DNA of 64,000 bases from Clostridium neonatale (GTDB lineage: Bacteria > Bacillota > Clostridia > Clostridiales > Clostridiaceae): NCBI RefSeq assembly GCF_001458595.1, contig NZ_LN890328.1, positions 2,177,811 through 2,241,810 of the forward strand. Direction: 5' to 3'. The notes beneath the pieces were generated by a model. The model was not told the origin of the DNA. It did not search any database and saw only the letters and a program-made list of their open reading frames with translations. The translations under genes and the position numbers were made by a program. This document shows, piece after piece, positions 18,886 to 28,299 of the stretch (position 1 is its first letter; the number at the start of each line of letters is the position of its first letter).

Positions 18886-19644
18886 TTATGAAAAATTCCA
18901 AGACTGTATTACCCGCTCTCCTTCAGCAAGTTCTGGTTCTTTATCATAAAATTTAACTAAATATTTATCATCATCTTCCTCCTCCATATTTAATGATGAA
19001 CTTTTACTTTTATGTGGAGATTTTTTCTTTTCAGTGCATTTCTTATTATTTTCTTTCTTTATAATATCATTACTTAAATCATGCTTTTTATTTTCCTCAA
19101 TATAAAGCTTCTTTAAAATTGTATTATTGTTTTCTATATTTCTATTATTTTTATCATCTAATCCATTTATAGATTTGCTAATACTATTTATGTTAATATT
19201 GTCAATTTCATTTTCTATACTTATATCTTCATTATTGCTTGTATCATTATCTAAATTTAAAATTTCAGATTTATTTCTATTTTTAGTATCTTGTTTAACC
19301 TCTGTATCCTTTTGCTTTGTCTTTATATTTTGATGCTTAACAAAATTTTTAACTACATATACGCTCTCTTCATTTACTTCGACCATTTCTAATTCAACAA
19401 AGACATCTAAAGCTAATTTTATCTTTTCTGTACTTCTATTAAACTCTAAGGCTAATGTCTTCACTGTATATGGAATATTACTTGACATATAAAGCTCGCC
19501 TTCTCTATTTACCTTGCCCGCAAGTGTTATAATTCTAATCCATGCATAATGAATAAGATCTCTTTCTTCCATAGTATCTATTATTTTAAATTTTGTATCC
19601 TCATGCATGTTTGTTTTAATTTTTACAATTCTTCTTTCTTTCAT
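18886..19644 (-). CDS. Phage replisome organizer N-terminal domain protein (DnaD-like)
   Basis: The 252-residue protein begins with a winged-helix-type domain (about 1-110: FKIIDTMEERDLIHYAWIRI, GELYMSSNIPYTVKTLALEF) that matches the phage replisome organizer N-terminal family. The rest (about 120-235) is highly charged, Asn/Lys/Ser-rich and probably disordered, without a second folded DnaD domain. Family members recruit replication proteins to phage origins. No other phage gene is nearby, so this is either a domesticated relative or an orphan. AGGAGGAAATAGTA precedes the start. Confidence 0.7.
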   Translation of the reverse strand: MKERRIVKIKTNMHEDTKFKIIDTMEERDLIHYAWIRIITLAGKVNREGELYMSSNIPYTVKTLALEFNRSTEKIKLALDVFVELEMVEVNEESVYVVKNFVKHQNIKTKQKDTEVKQDTKNRNKSEILNLDNDTSNNEDISIENEIDNININSISKSINGLDDKNNRNIENNNTILKKLYIEENKKHDLSNDIIKKENNKKCTEKKKSPHKSKSSSLNMEEEDDDKYLVKFYDKEPELAEGERVIQSWNFS

Positions 19645-19771
19645 TACTATTTCCTCCTAAACTTCCCTTAGCATTAATTAATTTTCTATAATGAATATAT
19701 GCTTTAAAAGGGAAGATTACGGAAAATCTTTAAAATTTATTCAAACTTTCGTACAACAAAATTCTACATTC

Positions 19772-19814
19772 ATAAAAAATAACCATGAATGGCGAAAAAT
19801 CATACATGGTTATT
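19772..19814 (-). terminator. Terminator of the MATE gene
   Basis: AATAACCATG (19778-19787) pairs with CATGGTTATT (19805-19814), and the minus strand continues TTTTTTATG. It lies about 65 bases after the MATE stop codon. Confidence 0.75.
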
Positions 19815-19880
19815 CTTTATTATATTTTTATAATTATAGTAGCTTTATGCTAATAAAAGAATTTAATATTTTTATTATAA

Positions 19881-21278
19881 TTATCCATTAAATTTTAATT
19901 CTTCATCTATTTTATTTAATTTATTCATTTCATATACAGTAAAAATCAATGTACATAAAACTGAAATTCCTTCTGCAAAAGGTCCAGCATATAGCACTCC
20001 TTCAACACCAATAAATCTTGGAAGTATTATCATTAATGGAATTATAAAAAATGTCTGCTTGCATAAGGTAAGTATTATTGCTTTTACAGGTTCACCTATT
20101 GCCTGAAAGAAAATACACGTTGTAAGCTCAAATCCTATAAAAGGACATAACATTAAAAATATCTTAAATGATTTTAATGCAAATTCATTATACAATGAAC
20201 TACTTTGACCAAATAAATTAATTATACTTTGAGGGAAAAACTGAAAATTTATAAATCCTAATATAGATACAATAGTAGCTATTTTTATGATCATAAAATA
20301 TGTATCTTTTACACGCTTAAAATTTCTTGCACCATAATTATATCCAAGTATAGGCTGTCCACCTACCGCAATCCCTATAACTATACTTATTAATATTTCA
20401 TTAACCTTCATTACAATTCCCATTGAGCTTATAGGTATATCACTTCCATAAATAGATTCTGCTCCATAATAAGCCAAAGCATTATTGCTTACTATTATTA
20501 TTAATGTAACTGCAACTTGTGTAATTAAGCTTGATATACCAAAAGACATTATTGTCTTAGAGATATTTTTATCAAACTTTAAAATACTTCTTTTAAAGTT
20601 TATATTCTTAAATTTTCTCATATAGCTTACAGAAATAATACATGATATAATCTGTCCTATTACTGTAGCTATAGCAGCGCCTGTAACTCCCATATGAAAA
20701 ATGAATATAAATATAGGATCTAATATAATATTAATTACTGCACCAACAATCATAGCTGCCATTGAATACTCTGGACTTCCATCTGCACGTATTATTGAAT
20801 TTAGTCCACATGCAAATATCATAAATGGAAATCCTATAAGTATTATCTTCATATAATCCAAAGCATAAGAAATATTAGCAGCTGTTGCTCCAAAGCTCCA
20901 AAGCATATTTTCTATAAATATATATCCAACACTTAGGAATATTAGCCCTAAGACGCCTAATAATAAAATAGCATTTCCTATTGCCTTAGAGCCTTCTTCT
21001 TTATTGTTTTCACCTAGCTTAATACTATAAAAAGCAGCAGCACCATCACCTAAAAGTAGTGAAAATCCTATTGCTAAAACTACTAATGGAAATGTAACAT
21101 TAGTAGCAGCATTACCAACATAACCTACTCCCTGACCAATGAAAATCTGGTCAACTATGCTGTACAACGAATTTACTACCATTGCTATTACACACGGAAC
21201 AGCAAACTTCATAATGAGATTCCCTAGGTTGCCATTTTCCATCATATTATCACATGTTTTTTTACTTTCTGCCATCAT
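19881..21278 (-). CDS. MATE-family multidrug exporter
   Basis: The 465-residue protein has about 12 hydrophobic segments in two related halves, with MATE features: NLIMKFAVPCVIAMVVNSLYS at the N-terminus, VDQIFIGQGVGYVGNAATNV, and GFEL...FFQAIGEP in the second half. It most resembles MepA-type cation-coupled drug/toxin exporters of Gram-positives. I set the start at 21278 because AGAGGTG lies six bases upstream; six earlier codons would overlap the SD. A MerR-type promoter sits just upstream and the MerR gene immediately precedes it, so induction by a transported compound is likely. Confidence 0.9.
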   Translation of the reverse strand: MMAESKKTCDNMMENGNLGNLIMKFAVPCVIAMVVNSLYSIVDQIFIGQGVGYVGNAATNVTFPLVVLAIGFSLLLGDGAAAFYSIKLGENNKEEGSKAIGNAILLLGVLGLIFLSVGYIFIENMLWSFGATAANISYALDYMKIILIGFPFMIFACGLNSIIRADGSPEYSMAAMIVGAVINIILDPIFIFIFHMGVTGAAIATVIGQIISCIISVSYMRKFKNINFKRSILKFDKNISKTIMSFGISSLITQVAVTLIIIVSNNALAYYGAESIYGSDIPISSMGIVMKVNEILISIVIGIAVGGQPILGYNYGARNFKRVKDTYFMIIKIATIVSILGFINFQFFPQSIINLFGQSSSLYNEFALKSFKIFLMLCPFIGFELTTCIFFQAIGEPVKAIILTLCKQTFFIIPLMIILPRFIGVEGVLYAGPFAEGISVLCTLIFTVYEMNKLNKIDEELKFNG

Positions 21279-21310
21279 TATAAACACCTCTTTCAAATAT
21301 CATAATTGAA

Positions 21311-21341
21311 AGAATACAGCATCCAGTAACTGGAGAGTCAA
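21311..21341 (-). promoter_or_regulatory. MerR-type promoter with 19-bp spacer and dyad operator
   Basis: On the minus strand, -35 TTGACT (21336-21341) and -10 TATTCT (21311-21316) are separated by exactly 19 bp. The spacer contains the perfect dyad CCAGT-T-ACTGG. Over-long 19-bp spacers with a central operator are the hallmark of MerR/BmrR-controlled promoters (established knowledge), in which the activator untwists the DNA. It drives the MATE gene, whose start is about 35 bases downstream. Confidence 0.8.
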
Positions 21342-21389
21342 TACATATTTAAATTAATACCCTTTTATATAATAATTGAGAATTACTGT

Positions 21390-22232
21390 TTATTTTATTG
21401 GAATTATTAATTCTGTTACATAATTCATTTCATCACATGTACTTATTATGTCCACAAGATAATTATCAACTGCTGGTCCACAAATTTCATAATTATTTTC
21501 ATTAATATATTCAATCATTTTTCTATATGTATCTATCATATTATTATAACTTCCATAGTGAATAGTGGTTAAAGCTTTAAAGCCTCCAAATTTTCTAACA
21601 AGACCTGGTATCTCCTTATTTTCTGAAACAGGTGCACAAACCTCAATGTCATATTCTGTTTTCTCTTTATCCTCAAAAGCAATACAATCATCATAATATA
21701 CTGCCATTACATTTTTAATAAGATGAAATTTATTCTTCTCCATTAATGAAATAAGGTTACAGTACCTTACTGAAAATTCTTTTTGACTAGAACCTCCAAC
21801 ACTTCTTAAGTAAGCAACATAAGAAACTGGTATCTCTTTTATTTCAAATTTAGGCTTATTTGAAGTATCTTCTTCTCTTTTTTCTTGTTTTATATTTATG
21901 CAAAACTGCAATTTTTCTTTAACTCTTATTAAATCATTTATTTTATTATCAATTTCAATGCATTTATCTTTTATTTTCTGCTCATTATATTCAAGATTCT
22001 CTCTTCCTAAAAGCTTCTTTATCTCTTTTAATGAAAATCCAGCTTCTTTAAAATGTTTAATTACAATAACTAAAGTCAATTGATCATTAGTATAGTATCT
22101 ATAGTTGCTTTGTATATCAATTTTATTTGGCTTTAATAAACCTATTTCATCATAATATCTTAATGTTTTTACTGATATATTGCATATTTTTGATACATCC
22201 CCAATCTGATAATATTCTCTATTATTAATCAT
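21390..22232 (-). CDS. MerR-family regulator with GyrI-like effector domain (BmrR type)
   Basis: The 280-residue regulator starts with a MerR winged helix (residues 7-75: YYQIGDVSKICNISVKTLRY, then YDEIGLLKP). A dimerisation coiled coil follows (about 85-125), then a GyrI/AraC_E_bind-like domain (about 138-280: FEIKEIPVSYVAYLRSVGG), which binds lipophilic cations in BmrR. It lies directly upstream of the MATE gene in the same orientation, with the 19-bp-spacer operator between them. The obvious inference is that it activates the pump when a drug binds. No coding anomaly is seen. Confidence 0.9.
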   Translation of the reverse strand: MINNREYYQIGDVSKICNISVKTLRYYDEIGLLKPNKIDIQSNYRYYTNDQLTLVIVIKHFKEAGFSLKEIKKLLGRENLEYNEQKIKDKCIEIDNKINDLIRVKEKLQFCINIKQEKREEDTSNKPKFEIKEIPVSYVAYLRSVGGSSQKEFSVRYCNLISLMEKNKFHLIKNVMAVYYDDCIAFEDKEKTEYDIEVCAPVSENKEIPGLVRKFGGFKALTTIHYGSYNNMIDTYRKMIEYINENNYEICGPAVDNYLVDIISTCDEMNYVTELIIPIK

Positions 22233-22406
22233 TTCTCATATATCTCCCCTTTAACCAAAAACATTTCTTACAAATTTAATCAAGTACATTTTAAATCAAA
22301 ATATTTATAAATTATATGATTATTAAAAATAATAACATTAAATATAGTATACACAATTTATTCCACTAAATATAAATTTATCAATAAAATTCATAACTTT
22401 ATTAAC

Positions 22407-22443
22407 AAAAATGACCATGATGGTTTTATCATTCATGGTCATT
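22407..22443 (-). terminator. Terminator of the PTS IIB-like gene
   Basis: AATGACCATGA (22410-22420) pairs with TCATGGTCATT (22433-22443), and the minus strand continues TTTTGTTAATAA. It ends the gene at 22457-22864. Confidence 0.75.
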
Positions 22444-22456
22444 AAAAAATAATATA

Positions 22457-22864
22457 TTATTTTCTTGATTTTCTATAGCTGCTACATCTTTGCACAATCA
22501 TAATATTTTCCTCACCTGGGAAATTCCAAGGATTCATTTTGGTCTCTTTATATCCTTCAATTATATCTAAAGCATCTTCATAAATATCCTCTGCCTTCAT
22601 ATTCCCATACATCTTAGGTGGGAATATATAAATTGGAACATCAATATTCTTATGATTTTTCATGAACATTGGAAGTTCGTATTTTATATGAGGGCAAACC
22701 ATTACTACATCATAATTGTTCATAATTTTATATGAACTTGCAAATGGTCCAAATTCTACAGATATTTTATCCTGAAGCTCTTTTTCTTCTATTTCATTTT
22801 TAACCTTCTTCGTCATAGCACTAGATGAAAAGCCACCTAAACAGCAAATTAATATTTTCATCAT
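22457..22864 (-). CDS. PTS lactose/cellobiose IIB-like protein
   Basis: A 135-residue small cytoplasmic protein. The N-terminus MMKILICCLGGFSSSAMTKK has the beta strand plus CxxGxSSS phosphoacceptor loop of cellobiose/lactose-type PTS IIB proteins. The later VMVCPHIKYELPMF is also typical. IIB passes phosphate from IIA to sugar via IIC, but no IIA or IIC gene is nearby, so it may have a regulatory role. The start at 22864 is preferred: GTGGGGA lies upstream, and the longer reading would begin at a GTG inside that site. The C-terminus ends in a basic SSYRKSRK tail. Confidence 0.65.
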   Translation of the reverse strand: MMKILICCLGGFSSSAMTKKVKNEIEEKELQDKISVEFGPFASSYKIMNNYDVVMVCPHIKYELPMFMKNHKNIDVPIYIFPPKMYGNMKAEDIYEDALDIIEGYKETKMNPWNFPGEENIMIVQRCSSYRKSRK

Positions 22865-23058
22865 AATTAAAATCCCCACTTTTCTTAATTTATAATATAA
22901 TTATATAACTTGTAACTTATTTATGTAAACGCTTTTATAAAAAATAAAAATAGCATTGTTTTAAAAGTATCTTTATATAAAAACTTAAAAACAACGCTAT
23001 ATAAATTCTAGTATTATTCACTATTATAAATTGATAACATCTGATAAATCTAAATTAC

Positions 23059-24120
23059 TTATATTAGTATATAATTTAAAATTTCATCTGTATCAACAAT
23101 ATTTTTTGCAATATCTTGATTTTTATTGATATGAATATATGTATATCTATTAGGTTTTATTGAAGGTGCCATATCTATTGCCTTTTTAAAATCTACCTTT
23201 TTCATTTTTAAGGTTTTAACATAATCCAAAAATCCTGTTTCTTTTAATATCTTTGTTATTCTTTCTGATCTGTGATTCTGAACTTTAGCCATAATATAAG
23301 TTGCAATTCCAACCTGTACGCCATGAAGTTCTGGTTTTTCAAGAAATTTATCTAAAGCATGAGATATTAAATGTTCAGCTCCTGAAGCTGGAGAACTGTC
23401 TCCTGCTATCTCCATAGAAATACCATTTAACGTTAAAGAATCAACTAATTCTTTTAAGAATAAATCATCTTTAATACCTTTAAATTCTGTTCTTACAAAG
23501 CTATTTACGGCTTTTTTTGAAATCATAGTTGCAAAATCATCAATAATTGTTTTTCCATTTTCCTCTTCAAATTTCCAGTCATATAAAGCAGTAATGTTTG
23601 ATACTAAATCTCCAATACCAGAATAAATAAATTTTTCAGGCGCTCCCTTAATCACATCAATATCAACAATTATTCCATAAGGTGTTTTAGCTGGCAGTGA
23701 CATGCGTCTTCCATTAAGTAAAAGCGATGCTCCTGAACTTGCAAAACCATCATTAGAAGTTGAAGTTGGTATGCTGATAAAGGGCATTTTTTTTAAAAAG
23801 CTCATGTATTTTACTGCATCTATAGCTTTTCCTCCACCAACTCCAATTAACGCATCAACATCATTTGGAAGTTCAAAAGCTTTTGTACTGATTTCATTAA
23901 AATCTATATTGAAAATAGTTTCTACATTAGCTATCTCAATATTGGCTTCTCCTAAAGATTTTTCTATTGTCTCCCCAAAAAGTTCATATATGCCATCTCC
24001 AAAACATATTGATACTTTCTTGAACATAGCTTTTTTAATTAACATTCCTACATTATTTATATTTCCTTTTCCAACTTCTAAGATAGAAGGAATAGCTATT
24101 CTGTGAGTTGAATCCTTCAT
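23059..24120 (-). CDS. Glycerol-1-phosphate dehydrogenase family protein (EgsA/AraM-like)
   Basis: The 353-residue protein is of the iron-containing/glycerol dehydrogenase superfamily. It has the nucleotide-binding GVGGGKAIDAVKY motif near residues 92-104, STSNDGFASSGASL near 119-132, and the metal-binding histidines in AEHLISHALDKF and ELHGVQVG (about 247-275). This pattern is closest to sn-glycerol-1-phosphate dehydrogenase, which reduces dihydroxyacetone phosphate to G1P (AraM in Bacillus, EgsA in archaea). The bacterial product feeds polyprenylglyceryl lipids; no partner synthase is in the window. SD AAGGAGTAATTTATT. Generic glycerol dehydrogenase is the alternative. Confidence 0.75.
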   Translation of the reverse strand: MKDSTHRIAIPSILEVGKGNINNVGMLIKKAMFKKVSICFGDGIYELFGETIEKSLGEANIEIANVETIFNIDFNEISTKAFELPNDVDALIGVGGGKAIDAVKYMSFLKKMPFISIPTSTSNDGFASSGASLLLNGRRMSLPAKTPYGIIVDIDVIKGAPEKFIYSGIGDLVSNITALYDWKFEEENGKTIIDDFATMISKKAVNSFVRTEFKGIKDDLFLKELVDSLTLNGISMEIAGDSSPASGAEHLISHALDKFLEKPELHGVQVGIATYIMAKVQNHRSERITKILKETGFLDYVKTLKMKKVDFKKAIDMAPSIKPNRYTYIHINKNQDIAKNIVDTDEILNYILI

Positions 24121-24560
24121 AATAAATTACTCCTTAAATATTTCTAAATTTTCCATACTTAATATAAGTTTAACATTAAATTAAAAATAAATCATAATGT
24201 TATTTTTATTTCTTAACTTATTCTTTTCAAAAAATTTATGTTTTATTTAATATAAATTTATTATTTTTACGTTTTAAAAATCTGCTGCTTTTGTAAATCT
24301 GCCATTGACTTATCTGAATAAAATAATAATCACCATAAAAATACTAAAACCAGCTAATTTAGATATTAAAATCATAGCTATATTAGATTAATTTAAATAA
24401 AGTAAAACCAGTCAAAAATAAACCTTTTAACTGGCCTCACTTTATTTAATATTTTTTTATATATAAGCATATCATAGCATATCTTTAAAAATATATATCT
24501 TTTTGTTCCGAATTCTTTTAATAAATATAGAAATTAAAATAATCTTTTCCGTACTCTATA
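24121..24560. other. Intergenic region with one long inverted repeat
   Basis: This 440-base AT-rich stretch separates the dehydrogenase promoter from the trailing end of CRISPR array 1. The only structure I see is an interrupted inverted repeat at 24395-24447 (AAATAAAGT, CCAGT / ACTGG, ACTTTATTT) with T-rich sequence on both flanks. It could end the minus-strand pre-crRNA transcript. Nothing else was recognised. Confidence 0.5.
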
Positions 24561-26226
24561 AATTAAATACATTTCATGTTAATCTTAATCGAAACGCCAT
24601 TTGTTTATACAGGCTTTGAGCTGGTATTTAAATACATCTCATGTTAATCTTAATCCCTCCTTACGCTTCAAATCCGTTTAAAATCTCCTGTATTTAAATA
24701 CATCTCATGTTAATCTTAATCTGCACCAGTACATTATGAAATGTGGGATATGGCTAAATTTAAATACATCTCATGTTAATCTTAATCGGAGTACTACGGC
24801 CTTTCTTCCAATCACTTAAAGTATTTAAATACATCTCATGTTAATCTTAATCTAAAGGTGTTTATTCCCTAACCTATAGAAGAAAAGAATTTAAATACAT
24901 CTCATGTTAATCTTAATCACATTCATTCCACAGATCTTTTGAAATAATACCTATTTAAATACATCTCATGTTAATCTTAATCGGAATACCTATGGATTTT
25001 ATTTCTAAGTTTAATGATAATTTAAATACATCTCATGTTAATCTTAATCATTTTCTTCCACCTCGTCTATATCTTCCAATCCAATTTAAATACATCTCAT
25101 GTTAATCTTAATCCTATTAAATTATTAAGACAAAAAGGTGTTTTAGAATTTAAATACATCTCATGTTAATCTTAATCAAAGCTTGTATCATCTCTAAAGG
25201 AATTGGCTAATGAATTTAAATACATCTCATGTTAATCTTAATCAACATATTTTTCAACATCTCTTGGGGATTTTATATTATTTAAATACATCTCATGTTA
25301 ATCTTAATCTCCATTAAAGTCGGTGACATTCAGATTAATTATAAATTTAAATACATCTCATGTTAATCTTAATCTATTAGAACCACTATTGGCATTGCTA
25401 TACACATTATTTAAATACATCTCATGTTAATCTTAATCTTATACCACATGCGAATATGTGTTCGCAACTATTATTTAAATACATCTCATGTTAATCTTAA
25501 TCTTATGAAATAGTAATATATGCAGCTAATAAACCTTTATTTAAATACATCTCATGTTAATCTTAATCTCCTGTATCTTCTTTAGAAATCCATTGTTCTT
25601 TTTCATTTAAATACATCTCATGTTAATCTTAATCTCCATAACATATTGCTTAATGTAAGGAAATATAGTTATTTAAATACATCTCATGTTAATCTTAATC
25701 CAAAAATTTGTGATTGAAGATGAACCTTATATTGTATTTAAATACATCTCATGTTAATCTTAATCTAGGTGTGCAACTACCTACACTTATTCCAATAGCA
25801 GATTTAAATACATCTCATGTTAATCTTAATCTTGTACTCCATCCCCATTGTTCAGCTAATTTTCTCAAATTTAAATACATCTCATGTTAATCTTAATCAC
25901 TAATTCACCATCAATTAAGGCTTTATTATCTTCAATTTAAATACATCTCATGTTAATCTTAATCTAAGGAACATGGTCTAATCCTAATCTCTCTGATTCA
26001 TTTAAATACATCTCATGTTAATCTTAATCCTTAACAACGTCCCCAGTTTGTGGAGCATGAATCATTATTTAAATACATCTCATGTTAATCTTAATCTGCA
26101 AAGAAGCAAACTTATCTCAATCAACATTGAGATTTAAATACATCTCATGTTAATCTTAATCAAAGTTCAAAGAGAGTTTAAGGAATATTTTGATTGATTT
26201 AAATACATCTCATGTTAATCTTAATC
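24561..26226 (-). CRISPR. Type I-B CRISPR array 1: 26 repeats, 25 spacers
   Basis: The 30-bp repeats, read on the minus strand, begin GATTAAGATT and end GTATTTAAAT. They alternate with 34-37 bp unique spacers. All 25 repeats from 24626 to 26226 are identical. The one at 24561-24590 differs at two positions (second base of the plus-strand repeat and a C-to-T), marking it as the decayed trailer end. The leader is at 26227-26400, so transcription runs toward lower coordinates and newest spacers are near 26196. By analogy with type I-B, Cas6 would cut to leave the 8-nt handle ATTTAAAT. The array follows cas2 directly. Confidence 0.98.
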
Positions 26227-26400
26227 CAACGCGATTTAGGCATTCTTAAACTTCAAAAATTCCCCTATACTAGTAATAATACCACATCACCAAAAATTTA
26301 CCAAGGAATGAAGTTTTTCTGATAAAAATATGTTAAAACTATCAAATATCCCATCATTTCTAGCTTTAACAAAGATAGCTAAAATTTCTACCTGGTAAAT
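26227..26400 (-). promoter_or_regulatory. Leader of CRISPR array 1
   Basis: The leader lies between cas2's stop and the first repeat. On the minus strand, -35 TTGGTG (26288-26293) and -10 TATAGG (26264-26269) are 18 bp apart. TTTACCAAGG at 26297-26306, 71 bases from the repeat, is matched by an inverted partner CCTGGTAAA at 26391-26399. The first 80 bases are closely similar to the other two leaders in the window. It should both promote pre-crRNA synthesis and direct Cas1-Cas2 integration. Confidence 0.85.
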
Positions 26401-26691
26401 TTATATTATTAAATCTTCTCCTGTATTATTGGCTGAACATCCAAGTACTTCTTCACCAAATACATTATCATTCATAAGCTTTATTATACAAACAAAATCT
26501 TCATTTTTATCTATTACTTTATTTAATTCTGTTTTGAATCTAATTAATTTTGACGGCGACATTTCTCCCCTAAAGACTGATTTTTGAAAATGTGATAAGT
26601 ATTTCTTACAAACCTTAAACACTCTTTGAACTCTTTTTTCATTAACATCATAAAATACAAATGCATAATTATAGTTCGTTACTTTTCCCAC
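26401..26691 (-). CDS. cas2: CRISPR-associated endoribonuclease/integrase subunit Cas2
   Basis: The 96-residue protein has the ferredoxin-like Cas2 fold: the beta-1 strand YNYAFVFYDVNEKRVQRVFKV carries the conserved Asp at about residue 14. KYLSHFQKSVFRGEMSPS is the typical 'QxSVFxG' motif region. Cas2 dimers bridge two Cas1 dimers to insert spacers next to the leader. Its start overlaps the cas1 stop region by one base, so the two are coupled. It is the last protein-coding gene of the operon, immediately before the leader. Confidence 0.95.
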   Translation of the reverse strand: MGKVTNYNYAFVFYDVNEKRVQRVFKVCKKYLSHFQKSVFRGEMSPSKLIRFKTELNKVIDKNEDFVCIIKLMNDNVFGEEVLGCSANNTGEDLII

Positions 26692-27689
26692 TACATCCCC
26701 TCCTTTAAACTGAAGGGAACAAATTCTTTATCTTCCATTATGTATTTTATTAATTTATAACAATCAAGTTTTATTGCTGTTCTATAGGTCACTTTTCTTT
26801 TTAATTTTGGATGATTAAACACACTTTCAAGTCTTTCTTCAAATGCTGAAATAAAGATATTTCTTCCTTCTTCATTTAATAAACAATAATTCACTTTCTT
26901 GTCAAAATGCTTATCCACCTTTAGTTTTTTATTATTAACTAAATCAAATATTGTTCTATAAACTATTACTGGCTTAAAGACTTCACTTATATCAAGACTT
27001 AATGAAAATCTGCCTTCTGAGGGTTCATGCAAAAAGCTTATCCTCTGATCAAGATGGGTTCTATAAATAGCTGAAATGGTTTTTGTATATAAAAGTGTAT
27101 TTCCAAAAGAAATAAGTGCATTTATAGGATTATCTGGTGGTCTTTTTACTCTCTTATTCATTATAAAGTCTTCCGGCAAAAAGTTTTTAAACTCTCCATA
27201 AAATCTTTGCCATACTTCTCCCTCTGCTGCCATTAGCTCTTTAACATCTTTTGATAAATCTACTCTTTCAAAAAATTCCTCCTTAATCCAGTCTAAAGTT
27301 CCTTTAACTTCTTTCTTATCATGTTTATAATAATGATACAAGACTTCTCTTATGTTTATTCCTATCCCCTTAACTATAGCTTTTGCTATTACCATTCTAG
27401 TTGTAGTATACTTTTCTACCTGTTTTACAATAAGTTTTCCACTATTATACTGAGCCTTTGGATAAAATGTTCCACTATAACCTTCAAAATAATTAAAAAA
27501 GTGAACAACAACATTATTTTGAGATAAGAAATCTAACAACTTAGTATTAATACTTATCTCATTTAAACAATATATTTCTTTTGTGTTTTCAATTGGTATA
27601 TAGACGTTTTTTCCATCTTTTCTAAAACAAAGTGAATTATCTTTCCTTGTTAATTCCCCCATTGATGATATATATCTTGTACTTCCCAT
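26691..27689 (-). CDS. cas1: CRISPR integrase Cas1 (type I-B)
   Basis: The 332-residue protein has the Cas1 N-terminal beta domain (about 1-85) and helical catalytic domain. The expected metal ligands are visible: Glu in MAAEGEVWQRFY near residue 153, His in ISFLHEPSEGRFSLSLD near 220, and acidic residues in LDISEVFKP near 235. It integrates prespacers at the leader-repeat junction with Cas2. It lies 17 bases after cas4 and overlaps cas2 by one base. Length is normal for I-B and no key residue is missing, so adaptation should be functional. Confidence 0.96.
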   Translation of the reverse strand: MGSTRYISSMGELTRKDNSLCFRKDGKNVYIPIENTKEIYCLNEISINTKLLDFLSQNNVVVHFFNYFEGYSGTFYPKAQYNSGKLIVKQVEKYTTTRMVIAKAIVKGIGINIREVLYHYYKHDKKEVKGTLDWIKEEFFERVDLSKDVKELMAAEGEVWQRFYGEFKNFLPEDFIMNKRVKRPPDNPINALISFGNTLLYTKTISAIYRTHLDQRISFLHEPSEGRFSLSLDISEVFKPVIVYRTIFDLVNNKKLKVDKHFDKKVNYCLLNEEGRNIFISAFEERLESVFNHPKLKRKVTYRTAIKLDCYKLIKYIMEDKEFVPFSLKEGM

Positions 27690-27706
27690 ATTTTCATCCC
27701 CTTCTT

Positions 27707-28201
27707 TTATATATAGCAGAATTCATAATATGCACATTTTTTACAGGTAGGTTTATTTAATACATCTGGAATTTCATTCTTTAAAATTAATTTTTCTATT
27801 TCTTCTACATATTTATCAAGCTCTTTTTCACTTTCTTCATCTAAATCAACATAAGTCACCTTTTTATCAGATTTATTCTTTTCAATGCATTCAAGTTTAC
27901 CTTTTCTTACGATGCCTTTGCTTTTTAAAATCTTTAGGTAATATAAAAGTTGCCATTTTCCTGCTTCCATATCTGCATCTGATTTTTTTATTTCTGTAAG
28001 ATATTCGGCTGTTAACTTATCTAGTTTTATGTTATCAATTTCAATTTCTGAATTATTACTTTTAGCCGCTTTATCTTCATGAATCGCTTTTCCAATCTTA
28101 ACAATTTCACTATTATCTTCTAAGTTTAATCTATTTCCATGAAGATAACATTGTCTTTTGCAATGAAAATAATAATTTATTAATGTACCATTTACTCTCA
28201 T
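27707..28201 (-). CDS. cas4: Cas4 exonuclease
   Basis: The 164-residue protein has the Cas4 Fe-S cluster cysteines: the N-terminal YFHCKRQCYLHGNRL region and the C-terminal CKKCAYYEFC motif. Between them lies a RecB-type core (GKAIHED, DIEIDNIKLDKLT-like and LYYLKILKSKGI). Cas4 trims prespacers and checks their PAM before Cas1-Cas2 integration. I start it at 28201 (MRVNGT) because GAGAGGAGAAATT precedes it. Five upstream in-frame codons are possible but overlap that SD. A tiny ORF (MKINEKLI) ends in the cas4 SD. Confidence 0.93.
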   Translation of the reverse strand: MRVNGTLINYYFHCKRQCYLHGNRLNLEDNSEIVKIGKAIHEDKAAKSNNSEIEIDNIKLDKLTAEYLTEIKKSDADMEAGKWQLLYYLKILKSKGIVRKGKLECIEKNKSDKKVTYVDLDEESEKELDKYVEEIEKLILKNEIPDVLNKPTCKKCAYYEFCYI

Positions 28202-28299
28202 AATTTCTCCTCTCATATTAACTTTTCATTTATTTTCATACTTTGAAATTCAACCTCTTCTAACTTTATAAATTTATTAAACAACTTATCCACAAGTTT

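Noticed and set aside
18886..19644. A prophage remnant around the replisome organizer gene
   Set aside because: No integrase, terminase, structural gene or attachment-site repeat is visible nearby.
19691..19891. Plus-strand ORF of 66 codons
   Set aside because: It runs through the MATE gene terminator hairpin, has no SD and resembles nothing; likely spurious.
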